Source: an uncultured Flavobacteriales bacterium (GTDB lineage Bacteria; Bacteroidota; Bacteroidia; Flavobacteriales_G; Salibacteraceae). Taken from it: a DNA stretch of 64,000 bases. The DNA lies in the NCBI GenBank assembly GCA_937121175.1, contig CAKZKD010000003.1, positions 186,001 through 250,000 on the forward strand. The letters are read 5' to 3'. The notes under the pieces are model-generated. The model was not told where the DNA came from and made no database searches. It was given only the letters and a program-made list of their open reading frames with translations. Below, in pieces: positions 26,140 through 34,742 of the stretch (positions are counted from its first letter, which is position 1; every line of letters starts with the position of its first letter). The position numbers were made by a program, and so were the translations under genes.

Positions 26140-26922
26140 GTGAAATACGGTATTTCCATATTAAGCATTATTCCCGGCAGGGAAGAACCCAGTGATAAAG
26201 CTCAGATGGTAACTCAGTTGCTTTTTGGTGATCATTATAAGATTATCGATGAGCGGGTTAATTGGGTCAAAATTCGAAGTGCGTTTGATAAGTATGAGTG
26301 CTGGATTGACCGAAAGCAGTCTTACGAAGTGTCAAAAGACATTTACGAAGAAGTGGAAACTTCTCGCAAATGGGAGAGTTGCACGGATTTGGTAAATATC
26401 ATTCAAAATGCTAAGGATAATGACCTTCAGCCAATAGTAATGGGCTGCGCCTTGCCATTTTACAACGACAATTTGGTGACTATTGGTGAACATGCGTTTT
26501 CTTTTACTGGAAACTCTGAACTTAGCACTGCTGGGCTTTCCAGGTCGAAGATTTTAGAGAATGCACTACTGTACATAAACGCACCATACTTATGGGGTGG
26601 AAAATCGCCCTTTGGAATAGATTGTTCTGGATTTACGCAAATGGTGTATAAAATTGCAGGTAAAAAATTGCCTCGAGATGCCTACCAGCAGGCCGAAATT
26701 GGAACTACCTTAAGTTTTGTTGAAGAATCCAAAGATGGAGATTTAGCATTTTTCGATAACGATGAAGGCAGCATAATTCACGTTGGTATTTTGATGAATG
26801 AAAACGAAATCATTCACGCCAGCGGAAAAGTCCGAATAGACAAGATTGACCACCAAGGTATTTACAATGTTGACACCAAAACCTATTCCCATAAGCTTAG
26901 ATTGATTAAGCAAATCATCTGA
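26140..26922 (+). CDS. NlpC/P60 (C40) peptidase with SH3-like N-terminus
   Basis: A 260-residue cell-wall peptidase. The N-terminal half carries SH3b-like segments ('EPSDKAQMVTQLLFGDHY', 'WVKIRSAFDKYECWIDR') and the C-terminal half is the NlpC/P60 domain with catalytic Cys162 in 'GIDCSGFTQ', His214 in 'IIHVGI' and a polar third residue His226. Such enzymes cleave stem peptides of peptidoglycan (D-Glu to diamino acid bond). I choose the GTG at 26140, giving an N-terminus 'MKYGISILSIIP' like relatives; a TTG nine bases upstream is in frame. There is no signal peptide, so it may act on recycled muropeptides in the cytosol. Confidence 0.88.
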   Translation: MKYGISILSIIPGREEPSDKAQMVTQLLFGDHYKIIDERVNWVKIRSAFDKYECWIDRKQSYEVSKDIYEEVETSRKWESCTDLVNIIQNAKDNDLQPIVMGCALPFYNDNLVTIGEHAFSFTGNSELSTAGLSRSKILENALLYINAPYLWGGKSPFGIDCSGFTQMVYKIAGKKLPRDAYQQAEIGTTLSFVEESKDGDLAFFDNDEGSIIHVGILMNENEIIHASGKVRIDKIDHQGIYNVDTKTYSHKLRLIKQII

Positions 26923-27027
26923 TTAACAGCACCCTGTAATTTTTTTTCATTTTTCTTATGGAATTTTTAGGCTTTCTGCATCCTATGGTCAGAAACGTAC
27001 TTCTCGAGAGGCTTAAAACTAAAAATT

Positions 27028-27729
27028 ATGAAAATGCAAAAAATAGGATTAGCAGTAATGCTTGTAGTTGCCGGATTTGGCGCATGGGCACTTGGAAACG
27101 GAACAATTAAAGGAAAAGTACTCGACCCAACAGGATTACCAGTAATTGGTGCAAACGTGTTTACGTATGTGGGAGGTTCAATGCGAGGAGCATCAACCGA
27201 CCTGGACGGTAGATTTACCATAAAACCGCTCCCCGCAGGGACTTACAATCTAACCATTACGTCAATTGGCTTTGATACTCTATTTGTCAAAGGCATTAAA
27301 GTGAAAGGAGATGGGCTGGTTATACTGGAGGATAAGCAAATGGAGTATCGCTCTCTGGGAGGTTACACGGTAATAGATTTTACAATACCGTTAATCGACA
27401 AGGTAGAACCCAGTGCAATTGATGTGTTGCCAGAAACCTTCACCAAATCTGCAACAAAGACCAGTTTGAGTGCAATGATTTCTGCTCAAAGCTCTGATAT
27501 TTTTCAGGCAGAGGAAGGTGAACCGATGTACTTCAGGGGGGCCAGGGCTGGGTCTGTTGTTTATTTAATTGATGGAGTTAAAAGCTTTGGTGCAAACGAT
27601 GGCTTTCCATCCGCCTCAATTGGTTCTATGAGAATCTACACCGGAGGAGTGCCGGCGCAGTATGGAGATTTACTCGGTGGAATAGTGGTCATTGAAACTA
27701 AAAGTTACCTAGACATGTATAATCGATAA
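27028..27729 (+). CDS. secreted carboxypeptidase-like + TonB-plug protein without beta-barrel
   Basis: A 233-residue protein with a signal peptide (about 1-22), a carboxypeptidase-regulatory-like domain (about 24-105; 'IKGKVLDPTGLPVIGANVF', 'ASTDLDGRFTIKPLPAGTY'), a short linker, and a TonB-dependent receptor plug domain (about 135-230; 'YFRGARAGSVVYLIDGVK', 'IYTGGVPAQYGDLLGGIVVI'). In SusC/TonB receptors these two domains precede a barrel of some 600-700 residues; here the gene stops at the end of the plug and the sigma-factor gene begins 19 nt later, with no barrel remnant. It may be a free periplasmic signal protein. An ancient deletion is the alternative. Confidence 0.85.
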   Translation: MKMQKIGLAVMLVVAGFGAWALGNGTIKGKVLDPTGLPVIGANVFTYVGGSMRGASTDLDGRFTIKPLPAGTYNLTITSIGFDTLFVKGIKVKGDGLVILEDKQMEYRSLGGYTVIDFTIPLIDKVEPSAIDVLPETFTKSATKTSLSAMISAQSSDIFQAEEGEPMYFRGARAGSVVYLIDGVKSFGANDGFPSASIGSMRIYTGGVPAQYGDLLGGIVVIETKSYLDMYNR

Positions 27730-27748
27730 GCCAAAATTGGCAAACTAG

Positions 27749-28318
27749 ATGAGTTCAAACTATAAACATATTGCTGATGAAGAATTGTTGAAGCGATTTC
27801 AGCAATACAACGACAAAGAGGCATTCGGTACCTTGTACAAAAGGTACCTGCCTTTGTTGTTGGGTACTTGCAAAAAGTACTTACAATCCAAAGAGGAGGC
27901 AGAGGATTTAGTTATGGATTTGTTTGAAAAGTCAATGGATATTCTGAGCAAAAACAAAGAGATTAAATATCCGAAATCATTCTTGTACGTAGTCGCTAAG
28001 AATATGGCACTTGGCAAGCTTAGAAGTAAAAAAGTATTGGTTGAATATAATGAGTTGTCTAAAGTTGTGGTTAAAGAAGAGAGTTCTAATGAATTTATTT
28101 TGAATAATATAACCGATTCTGATTTGGATAAAGCTTTGTCGAAATTGAATGCCGAACAGCGCAATTGTATTGAGCATTTTTACTTTAAAAAGATGCGATA
28201 CAACAAAGTTGCAGAGGTTTTGAATATGGATTTGAAACGAGTTAAGACCAACCTTCAAAACGGAAAGCGCATGCTGAAAAATTACTTACTAAAAAATAGA
28301 AATCATGAAAACCGATAG
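27749..28318 (+). CDS. ECF-type RNA polymerase sigma factor
   Basis: A 189-residue sigma-70 family protein of ECF layout: region 2 in residues about 8-90 ('FGTLYKRYLPLLLGTCKKYL', 'EDLVMDLFEKSMDIL', 'YPKSFLYVVAKNMALGKLR') and region 4 in about 130-180 ('LNAEQRNCIEHFYFKKMRYN', 'VKTNLQNGKRML'). It directs RNA polymerase to specific promoters. It overlaps the following membrane-protein gene by 14 nt, the usual pairing of an ECF sigma factor with its anti-sigma factor, and follows the plug-domain gene closely. Confidence 0.92.
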   Translation: MSSNYKHIADEELLKRFQQYNDKEAFGTLYKRYLPLLLGTCKKYLQSKEEAEDLVMDLFEKSMDILSKNKEIKYPKSFLYVVAKNMALGKLRSKKVLVEYNELSKVVVKEESSNEFILNNITDSDLDKALSKLNAEQRNCIEHFYFKKMRYNKVAEVLNMDLKRVKTNLQNGKRMLKNYLLKNRNHENR

Positions 28319-29330
28319 ACTAAAGGACATAATGAATCATGATTTTGATACGAACGAAACCGTGAGTGAAAACTGGTACTCATTGGAGAAGCTTGCTGTG
28401 GACTTTGATTTTGTTGATGAAAGTATTACTGAGGTTAACGAAAGTGAAATTGCTGGTCTTGAAAAGAGATTAAATGCCAAGATTAATTGGGGTAACAACT
28501 TCGCCTTCTATTATTTGGTCAGTTCAATAGTGGTAGTGCTACTTTCTATAACTTCTGTAATTGGATTATATGAAAATCGAAGTCAAAAGATTACTGCCAA
28601 CAAAGCGTTAAGTTTTTCGGATAAAGTAGCTCTGAATTATGAAAGAATATATAGAGGTTCAAATGATGAGTTTGAAATTGAATCGTCAAAAAGGCAAGAA
28701 ATTGCCGCAGTTTACAAAAGGGTTGAAGAAGTAAGTGCAGGAATGGTTTTTACAGCCCAATTGGATTTAAAAGAAAGTCTAGCGTTGGAGTTAGAACCAG
28801 AGTTGAAAGAAATTCAAAAACCGCGTAAATATTTTGATTACAGGTATTTGCGGAATTTCAGAGTATTAAATTTCAAGTCAAATCAACCTGATGATAGGTT
28901 CAAAGAATTAAAAAGTACTTCTCCTCAGTTTGCGTTTTCAACCCAGAAATTTGAGGCTAGTCAGCAAGAAACAATAAATTATTACCGAATGCTGGAGCGC
29001 GCATTGGTATTGCTAAAACGGGGTAAACTCGAGAAGAGCGAACGCATTTTCGCTTCCTTGCAATATTTGTTTCCAAAGGATGAAAATGTGCTTTTTTATA
29101 GAGGTTTGGTCAATTACAAATTAGGAGACTTTGGTTATGCGTTGTCCAATTGGAAGCAAATTTTAGAAGAGAATGAATCACTTTTTTCAGAAGAGTCAGC
29201 TTGGTACAGTGCACTTGCTTTAATGCAGTTAAACCAGCTGGATAAGGCTAAATTAGAGCTAGATGCTATAGTGAAAAGTGAAGGATTTTATAAAGAACAA
29301 GCAATAAGTAAACTATCTGAAATTGAATAG
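28305..29330 (+). CDS. one-pass membrane protein with TPR region, candidate anti-sigma factor
   Basis: A 341-residue protein with an acidic cytoplasmic N-terminus of about 65 residues, one membrane helix (about 66-89, 'YLVSSIVVVLLSITSVIGLY'), and an extracytoplasmic part whose last 120 residues look like TPR helices ('LLKRGKLEKSERIFASLQYL', 'FYRGLVNYKLGDFGYALSNW'). It overlaps the sigma-factor gene by 14 nt and the next gene by 8. Position and topology fit an anti-sigma factor with an external sensor arm, but I see no FecR domain or zinc (ZAS) motif, so the role is inference. Confidence 0.78.
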   Translation: MKTDRLKDIMNHDFDTNETVSENWYSLEKLAVDFDFVDESITEVNESEIAGLEKRLNAKINWGNNFAFYYLVSSIVVVLLSITSVIGLYENRSQKITANKALSFSDKVALNYERIYRGSNDEFEIESSKRQEIAAVYKRVEEVSAGMVFTAQLDLKESLALELEPELKEIQKPRKYFDYRYLRNFRVLNFKSNQPDDRFKELKSTSPQFAFSTQKFEASQQETINYYRMLERALVLLKRGKLEKSERIFASLQYLFPKDENVLFYRGLVNYKLGDFGYALSNWKQILEENESLFSEESAWYSALALMQLNQLDKAKLELDAIVKSEGFYKEQAISKLSEIE

Positions 29331-30624
29331 GCTGTTGAAATATAGGTTGTTGTGGATGCTGATGTCTGTTTTGTTCGGGAACGCGGGTATTTCGCAAAAT
29401 AATTTTCTTGTGAAAAGCAAGAACTCTCAGAAACCAATTGAAGGTGTCCATGTTTTTGTAAAAGGGAAAGCTGTTCATGTAATTTCTGATAAATCTGGTG
29501 GGTTTCAATTGCCTAATTACACTCGGAATCCGCTAGTGTTATTGACTCATGTAGCATTCGATAGTTTGGTAATCCGGTTTTCTGAACTTAAGAACAGTTC
29601 AATTTTGAAAATGAGTCCTAGAACTTACAGTTTGCCAGCGGTGAGTATTTCGGAGCAGAAGTTAGAGGAGGTCTTTCATTCGAGGTATCATTATGTGTTT
29701 GATTATGAGTTTTTAGAAGATAAAATAGTGCTCCTAACTTTCAATAGGTCGCTAAAGAAAGATGCAGAAATTACCGTTTGCGACGCAAACCAGCAGATAC
29801 TCTTTGAGCGAGGGATAGGAGCGGAGCCTGAGAAATTTATAAAGGATTACAAGGGTAATCTATACCTGCAAACCAGTAAGGCAATATTCGTCTTGAGTTT
29901 AGCCGGTGACAGTGTTGAAATGAAGAAAATCGACAAAAAAGAATATGCTTTTCGGTTGAACCATTGTGTCGATAGTGTCAGTAATCATGTGCTGTTCAAT
30001 GATTTTAAGTCTTATATCCCACGAATGAATTATTACGCTCTGAATACGATAGATTCAAATTATTTCTTGCTCAAGTCGCATGTAAACGATGTGGTAAACA
30101 AAATGTACCGTTGGGAATATTACGAGTTATCGCTCGAGCAAAAGCGTGAAGCAAGAGAAATGGCTGAGAAAATACCCAACATGGACAAGAAGGATGTAGG
30201 GGCTATGTTTACAGGATTTCATAAATCCATTTATTACGAACCGGTTTATGCTCCGTTATTTGTGAAGAACGATACCGTCCTTGTCTTTGACCATTCAAGT
30301 GAGTTGATTTTTAAGTTTAATCAATTCCAAGTGATTGATAGCGTGAGTATTCGGTATGCGAAAAATGAAGCGAAAGCAAAATGGAAAAACAAACTCATCA
30401 TGGATGAATCGGAGGAGGAGTTCTATGGGCTGTACCTAAAAAGCGGCTACTATGTTTTGAAGAATATTGATGTGAATTCTGGAAATCCAACTTTTAGCTA
30501 CCGAATTGAAAAACGCTTCGCAGAAAAGCTTAAAATCGACAACGGCTACGTGTATTACTTGTACAAGCAGCCATCTAGCCAAGAAAAGCCATTCTTGTAT
30601 CGCGAATTGATTGCTGGAAACTAG
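29323..30624 (+). CDS. secreted carboxypeptidase-regulatory-like protein, possible beta-propeller
   Basis: A 433-residue protein with a signal peptide ending 'GNAGISQ' and an N-terminal carboxypeptidase-regulatory-like domain (about 27-100; 'PIEGVHVFVKGKAVHVISD'). The rest is beta-rich, with repeated units of the kind 'FLEDKIVLLTFNR', 'YKGNLYLQTSKAIFVLSL' and 'NDTVLVFDHSSELIFKFN', which suggest a six-bladed-propeller-like fold. It is the last gene of the plug/sigma operon and overlaps its predecessor by 8 nt. The start is a TTG; a second TTG at 29335 would also give a good signal peptide. Function unknown; perhaps the ligand-binding or effector part of the system. Confidence 0.75.
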   Translation: MNRLLKYRLLWMLMSVLFGNAGISQNNFLVKSKNSQKPIEGVHVFVKGKAVHVISDKSGGFQLPNYTRNPLVLLTHVAFDSLVIRFSELKNSSILKMSPRTYSLPAVSISEQKLEEVFHSRYHYVFDYEFLEDKIVLLTFNRSLKKDAEITVCDANQQILFERGIGAEPEKFIKDYKGNLYLQTSKAIFVLSLAGDSVEMKKIDKKEYAFRLNHCVDSVSNHVLFNDFKSYIPRMNYYALNTIDSNYFLLKSHVNDVVNKMYRWEYYELSLEQKREAREMAEKIPNMDKKDVGAMFTGFHKSIYYEPVYAPLFVKNDTVLVFDHSSELIFKFNQFQVIDSVSIRYAKNEAKAKWKNKLIMDESEEEFYGLYLKSGYYVLKNIDVNSGNPTFSYRIEKRFAEKLKIDNGYVYYLYKQPSSQEKPFLYRELIAGN

Positions 30625-30640
30625 CCGTATCTTACTTTTG
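30611..30640 (+). promoter_or_regulatory. promoter of the CoA-binding gene, likely leaderless
   Basis: TTG (30611-30613), 19-nt spacer, TACTTTTG (30633-30640): a full match to the Bacteroidota -33/-7 promoter. The -7 element ends four bases before the ATG at 30645, so transcription should start at or next to the start codon. It overlaps the end of the previous gene. Confidence 0.65.
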
Positions 30641-30644
30641 AAGC

Positions 30645-31013
30645 ATGGCAAAAAATGAAAAAGTACTGGTTTTTGGAGCTTCAACAAATCCCGATAGGTA
30701 TGCGCATAAAGCAACCAAGGCGCTTTTAAATGCTGGTCATGAGCCCGTTTTAGTTGGTTTAAGAGATGGAGTCGTGAGTGGAATTTCCATTCAAAAAGGC
30801 CAGCCAGACATTGAGGGTGTTGACACGATAACCATGTATGTTGGTCCTAAGCATCAGCCTGCTCAGTACGATTATTTGTTGAGCCTCAATCCGAAGCGGA
30901 TTATTTTTAATCCTGGAACGGAGAATGAAGAATTTATGAAAATGGCTCAAACTGCAGGAGTGGAGGTGGTTCCTGCATGTACATTGGTTATGCTTTCATT
31001 GGATAACTTTTAA
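30645..31013 (+). CDS. CoA-binding domain protein (YccU-like)
   Basis: A 122-residue protein that is a single Rossmann-type CoA-binding domain: 'VLVFGASTNPDRYAHKATKA' at the N-terminus, 'IIFNPGTENEEF' in the middle and 'VVPACTLVML' at the end. Relatives are the small YccU-like proteins, whose exact job is unknown. It has its own promoter and may be translated from a leaderless message. Confidence 0.9.
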   Translation: MAKNEKVLVFGASTNPDRYAHKATKALLNAGHEPVLVGLRDGVVSGISIQKGQPDIEGVDTITMYVGPKHQPAQYDYLLSLNPKRIIFNPGTENEEFMKMAQTAGVEVVPACTLVMLSLDNF

Positions 31014-31081
31014 TGGGTTTCTGTTAGTTTAAGAGGTGGTTTTTTTGCAAATAATTACTTTAGCCATTCCAAAATTTCCAA

Positions 31082-33877
31082 ATGGCTAAAAAAGTTAAGC
31101 ATCAAAAGGTAGGAAACAACGCACCTACCAATTATCAGGTTAGTTCAGCTAAGATAATCGATATTGTGTTTATGTGCTCTGATGCTGAAAAAGCTCAGTC
31201 TCTAGTTGATTCTTACGGAAATTTAAATACTGACCAACAGTCGAAACTTCGCGTTTTTGTTTTTGGTTGTAATTCGGAATTGAACCTAAATTCGAATTGT
31301 TTTCAATTTGAAAACTCAAGTGTTACCGGAGTATTGGATGTTATTGGGCAGCGAAATAGCCAAAAGGCGGTTGTAATAGAAGGTGAAAAGCTGACTAAAA
31401 AACTCGAACTTCAGGATTTTGCTAAACTCGATGTAGCTGATAATGCAGTAACCTCCATTTTTTACGTTGGACAAGAAGGAAAAGACAAGCCGTCGTCCGC
31501 AAGTTATACAGTTGCCAATACATCTGTACAGCAATATGCGGTTGAAATATTGCCAAAGAATACTGAATTAAGCGAAATAACAAGCTTTGTTGCTCGAAAA
31601 CTAAATCTATCAGCAAACAGAGTCGAATTACGTAAAAACGCTCCAAATGAGCCTGTTTCAAGAAATTCGGTTGCTAATAAAATTAAAAGGTGGTTTTGGT
31701 GGTATTTGATGTTGCCTCTAAAAGAGCTAAAAACTAAGCCTGTAGATCGATTTGACTTCTTGTTTGAGGAGTCGTTTTACCGAATGAAGTTTGTTGCATT
31801 CGCTACCATATTGCTAATCGGAATGCCAATAGCCTCTTATAATTCAGGTATTTCTGGTGATGAATTCGTTCAATACAAGCAAGGTAAGGCGGTGTTGGAT
31901 TGGTTTGTGAATTTTGGTGAGGTTACCGACGAAAACCGAACAGCGGTTGAAGACCCTAAGACATTACTGCACTTGTATGGTAGTTCGTTTGATTTGGTTA
32001 CTGCCGCATTTAATAAAGCTTTCGGAATCGAAAATGAATACGAGTGGCGTCACGTTATTAATTCTTTAACTGGCTGGTTGCTAATTCTTTTTTGCGGCTT
32101 ACTTGCTGTAAAGATTAAATCTTGGAGGGCAGGTTTGTTGGCAATGTTTTTGGTGTTTGTTTCGCCTAGAATATTGGGCCACTCCTGGAATAACCCCAAG
32201 GATATTCCTTTTGCAATGAGTTACGTAATTGGGCTCTATTTCATTTTGGTTTATCTAAAAAACCTAAAAGCCATTAAATTCAAGCACGTTCTGTTGGTTG
32301 CTATGGCTATTGGGATGTCCATTGGTATTCGTATTGGTGGTCTGCTTTTGTTTGCGTACTTGTTCATGTTTACAGGGCTGTACTATCTTATAATGAGCGG
32401 GGGATTGCTAAAAGCCTTCGCTCCGAAAAACTTGGCTCGACTAAAGCCGATTTTTACTTCATTAGGAGGGATTGTTGTTCTAGGATACATCGGGGGAATT
32501 ATTCTGTGGCCGTATGCTTTGTTGGACCCAATTGCTAATCCTTTAGAGTCTTTAAATGTAATGACAAGTTACGGAACAAGTATCCGGCAACTGTTTGAGG
32601 GTGAGATTGTTTGGAGCGATTACTTGCCGTGGTACTATATATCTAAATACATTCTAATTACTACCCCTATTTTGGTTTGGTTAGGTGTAGGAAGCTTCTT
32701 GGTTTTATACTTCAAATTCAGAGATAGAATGGAGTTGTTTTGGAAGTTCACGCTGTTCTTTGCCTTCGCATTTCCGATAGCTTACATCATTTACAAAAGC
32801 AGTAATGTTTATGGTGGTTGGAGACATGCTTTGTTTGTTTATCCACCAGTAGCAGTATGCGCAGCAATCGGATACGACCAACTGATTAGCCTCATTAAAA
32901 ATCGAATGTTTCAAAAGTTGGCGTTAATTGGAGTAGTGTTGTTGGCGTTTCATCCGTTAAAACACACATTTTCGAATCACCCGTATCAATATCAATATTT
33001 TAACGAGGCTATTGGAGGTATTGATGCCGCTGCATCGAAATACGAAACAGACTATTATTACCACAGTACCAAGGAGGCTTATGAGTGGGTGATTGCTAAT
33101 ACCGATTTATCTAACTATTCTAAGGAAAACCCACTTGTTATTGCCACAAATGGGTATTTCTCCATCAAGTACTTTGCGAGAAATGAAGTTGCAGAAGGTA
33201 GTGTGAAAGCCATTTATTGTAGATATTATGATAGAGGTACCAAGGATTGGGACAAGTACATCTGTGTAAATAGCTACATTAACCCAGGCCAACTAAAAAG
33301 AGGGCTTTGGCCTCCAAAAAACACTGATTATTCAGTAAAAGTTGATAATACGCCACTTTGTGCAGTAATAAATCGAAAAACAACTAAAGACTTACTTGGA
33401 ACTCAGGCTATGAATAGAGGGGATAATTCATCTGCAATTCAATTGCTAACTGATGCTATTCAAGAAGACCCCATGTCTGAAATAGCATATCTGAACTTGG
33501 CTCAGGCCTATTTGAACACAAGACAGTTCGAAAAGGGTATTCAAGTAACAAAAGATATTATGCAGATATACCCAAATTACGACAAGGCATTGTACACTAG
33601 GTCTATGCTGTATTTAAATATGGGTAAACTAAAAGAAGCTATTGAAACTTCAAAAGAGGTACTAAAAGCGAATCCGAAATACGATAATTCCTATTACATC
33701 ATGGCCTTGGCTTACGCCAATGCTGGTGACTTGAGTTCGGCGAAAACCAACTTGCAGAAATGTATAGAAGGAATGCCAAACTTTAAACCTGCTTACGAGT
33801 TAACTGCACAGATATTCAGGCGAGAAGGTAACGAAGCCGAAGCAAAGCGCTTTGAAGGCTATGCAAGTCAATTGTAA
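31082..33877 (+). CDS. GT-C-like (GT39/ArnT-type) membrane protein fused to TPR domain
   Basis: A 931-residue protein in three parts. Residues 1-230 are cytosolic and of no family I recognise. Residues about 235-640 are multipass membrane helices; the first external loop holds 'SGISGDEFVQYKQG', with the D-E pair typical of GT-C lipid-linked sugar transferases (GT39/ArnT group), and a later one 'SWNNPKDIPFAM'. Residues about 770-925 are four TPR units ('IAYLNLAQAYLNTRQFEKGI', 'ALYTRSMLYLNMGKLKEAIE'). The protein probably transfers a polyprenyl-linked sugar to an extracytoplasmic acceptor. Its stop directly abuts the end of the convergent metallo-hydrolase gene. Confidence 0.78.
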   Translation: MAKKVKHQKVGNNAPTNYQVSSAKIIDIVFMCSDAEKAQSLVDSYGNLNTDQQSKLRVFVFGCNSELNLNSNCFQFENSSVTGVLDVIGQRNSQKAVVIEGEKLTKKLELQDFAKLDVADNAVTSIFYVGQEGKDKPSSASYTVANTSVQQYAVEILPKNTELSEITSFVARKLNLSANRVELRKNAPNEPVSRNSVANKIKRWFWWYLMLPLKELKTKPVDRFDFLFEESFYRMKFVAFATILLIGMPIASYNSGISGDEFVQYKQGKAVLDWFVNFGEVTDENRTAVEDPKTLLHLYGSSFDLVTAAFNKAFGIENEYEWRHVINSLTGWLLILFCGLLAVKIKSWRAGLLAMFLVFVSPRILGHSWNNPKDIPFAMSYVIGLYFILVYLKNLKAIKFKHVLLVAMAIGMSIGIRIGGLLLFAYLFMFTGLYYLIMSGGLLKAFAPKNLARLKPIFTSLGGIVVLGYIGGIILWPYALLDPIANPLESLNVMTSYGTSIRQLFEGEIVWSDYLPWYYISKYILITTPILVWLGVGSFLVLYFKFRDRMELFWKFTLFFAFAFPIAYIIYKSSNVYGGWRHALFVYPPVAVCAAIGYDQLISLIKNRMFQKLALIGVVLLAFHPLKHTFSNHPYQYQYFNEAIGGIDAAASKYETDYYYHSTKEAYEWVIANTDLSNYSKENPLVIATNGYFSIKYFARNEVAEGSVKAIYCRYYDRGTKDWDKYICVNSYINPGQLKRGLWPPKNTDYSVKVDNTPLCAVINRKTTKDLLGTQAMNRGDNSSAIQLLTDAIQEDPMSEIAYLNLAQAYLNTRQFEKGIQVTKDIMQIYPNYDKALYTRSMLYLNMGKLKEAIETSKEVLKANPKYDNSYYIMALAYANAGDLSSAKTNLQKCIEGMPNFKPAYELTAQIFRREGNEAEAKRFEGYASQL

Positions 33878-34732
33878 TTAGAGCAATTCAGATAAATTAA
33901 ACCCGGTATCGAACTTTGGGCCGCGTTCGGTTTGCTTTAATTTACCGCATTCATGAACCGCATCGTGTTCAAACATAAGGGTGTAGTCGTTTTCAGTGGC
34001 GGATTCAAAAAATGATTTTTTCTCGCTTAAAGTTAGAAGTGGTCTGGTGTCGTATCCCATTACCCATGGCAATGGAACATGTGCGTGAGAGGGTAGCAAG
34101 TCAGCCATAAATACTATGGTTTGACCGTTGTAATCGATATGTGGAATCATTTGTGCTTCGGTATGTCCGTTGACAAGCAGTGCTTTAAACCCAGGAAAAA
34201 CCTCCTCTGTAAATTCACCTTTGCTTGATACAAACTTCAATTGACCACTTTCTTGAATCGGTAGAATATTCTCTTTCAGAAATGAAGCTTTCTCGCGTGC
34301 ATTTGGTTCAATTGCCCATTGCCAGTGGTCTTTGTGACTCCAATACGTAGCGTTTTTGAATGCAGGACGATAGCCGTCTTTAGCAGAGTTCCACTCAATC
34401 GCTCCTCCACAATGGTCAAAATGCAGGTGTGTGAGGAAAACATCGGTTATATCATCTCTAGAAAAACCATGCTTGGCTAAGCTATTATCTAATGTGTAGT
34501 CTCCATGTAAGAAATAATGGCCAAAAAACTTGTCAGATTGTTTGTTGCCTATTCCTGTGTCAATTAGCACGAGTTTGTCGCTGTATTCGACTAAAAGACA
34601 CCTCATGGCCCAGGTGCACATGTTGTTACTGTCAGCTTCGTAGCGTTTACTCCAAAGAGATTTTGGAACAACGCCAAACATGGCACCACCGTCGAGCTTA
34701 AATAATCCAGTTTCTATAGAATACAGTTGCAT
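33878..34732 (-). CDS. MBL-fold metallo-hydrolase
   Basis: A 284-residue beta-lactamase-fold hydrolase. The metal motif is 'THLHFDHCGG' (H102, H104, D106, H107), with further ligands in 'VNGHTEAQM', 'FMADLLPSHAH' and 'FEHDAVHEC'. The spacing matches the lactonase/AttM-like and general MBL groups; the substrate cannot be told. It starts 10 nt after uvrA and is likely on the same transcript, though a shared role in repair is not implied. Confidence 0.88.
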   Translation of the reverse strand: MQLYSIETGLFKLDGGAMFGVVPKSLWSKRYEADSNNMCTWAMRCLLVEYSDKLVLIDTGIGNKQSDKFFGHYFLHGDYTLDNSLAKHGFSRDDITDVFLTHLHFDHCGGAIEWNSAKDGYRPAFKNATYWSHKDHWQWAIEPNAREKASFLKENILPIQESGQLKFVSSKGEFTEEVFPGFKALLVNGHTEAQMIPHIDYNGQTIVFMADLLPSHAHVPLPWVMGYDTRPLLTLSEKKSFFESATENDYTLMFEHDAVHECGKLKQTERGPKFDTGFNLSELL

Positions 34733-34742
34733 AATACCTGTC

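Noticed and set aside
27028-27729. Plug-domain gene as a pseudogene of a SusC-like receptor
   Set aside because: No frameshift or barrel remnant follows, the stop is at the natural end of the plug, and the next gene begins 19 nt later. An old deletion stays possible, so this is noted in the feature.
33878-34732. Metallo-hydrolase as a quorum-quenching lactonase
   Set aside because: The HxHxDH motif is common to the whole fold; nothing here points to a lactone substrate.
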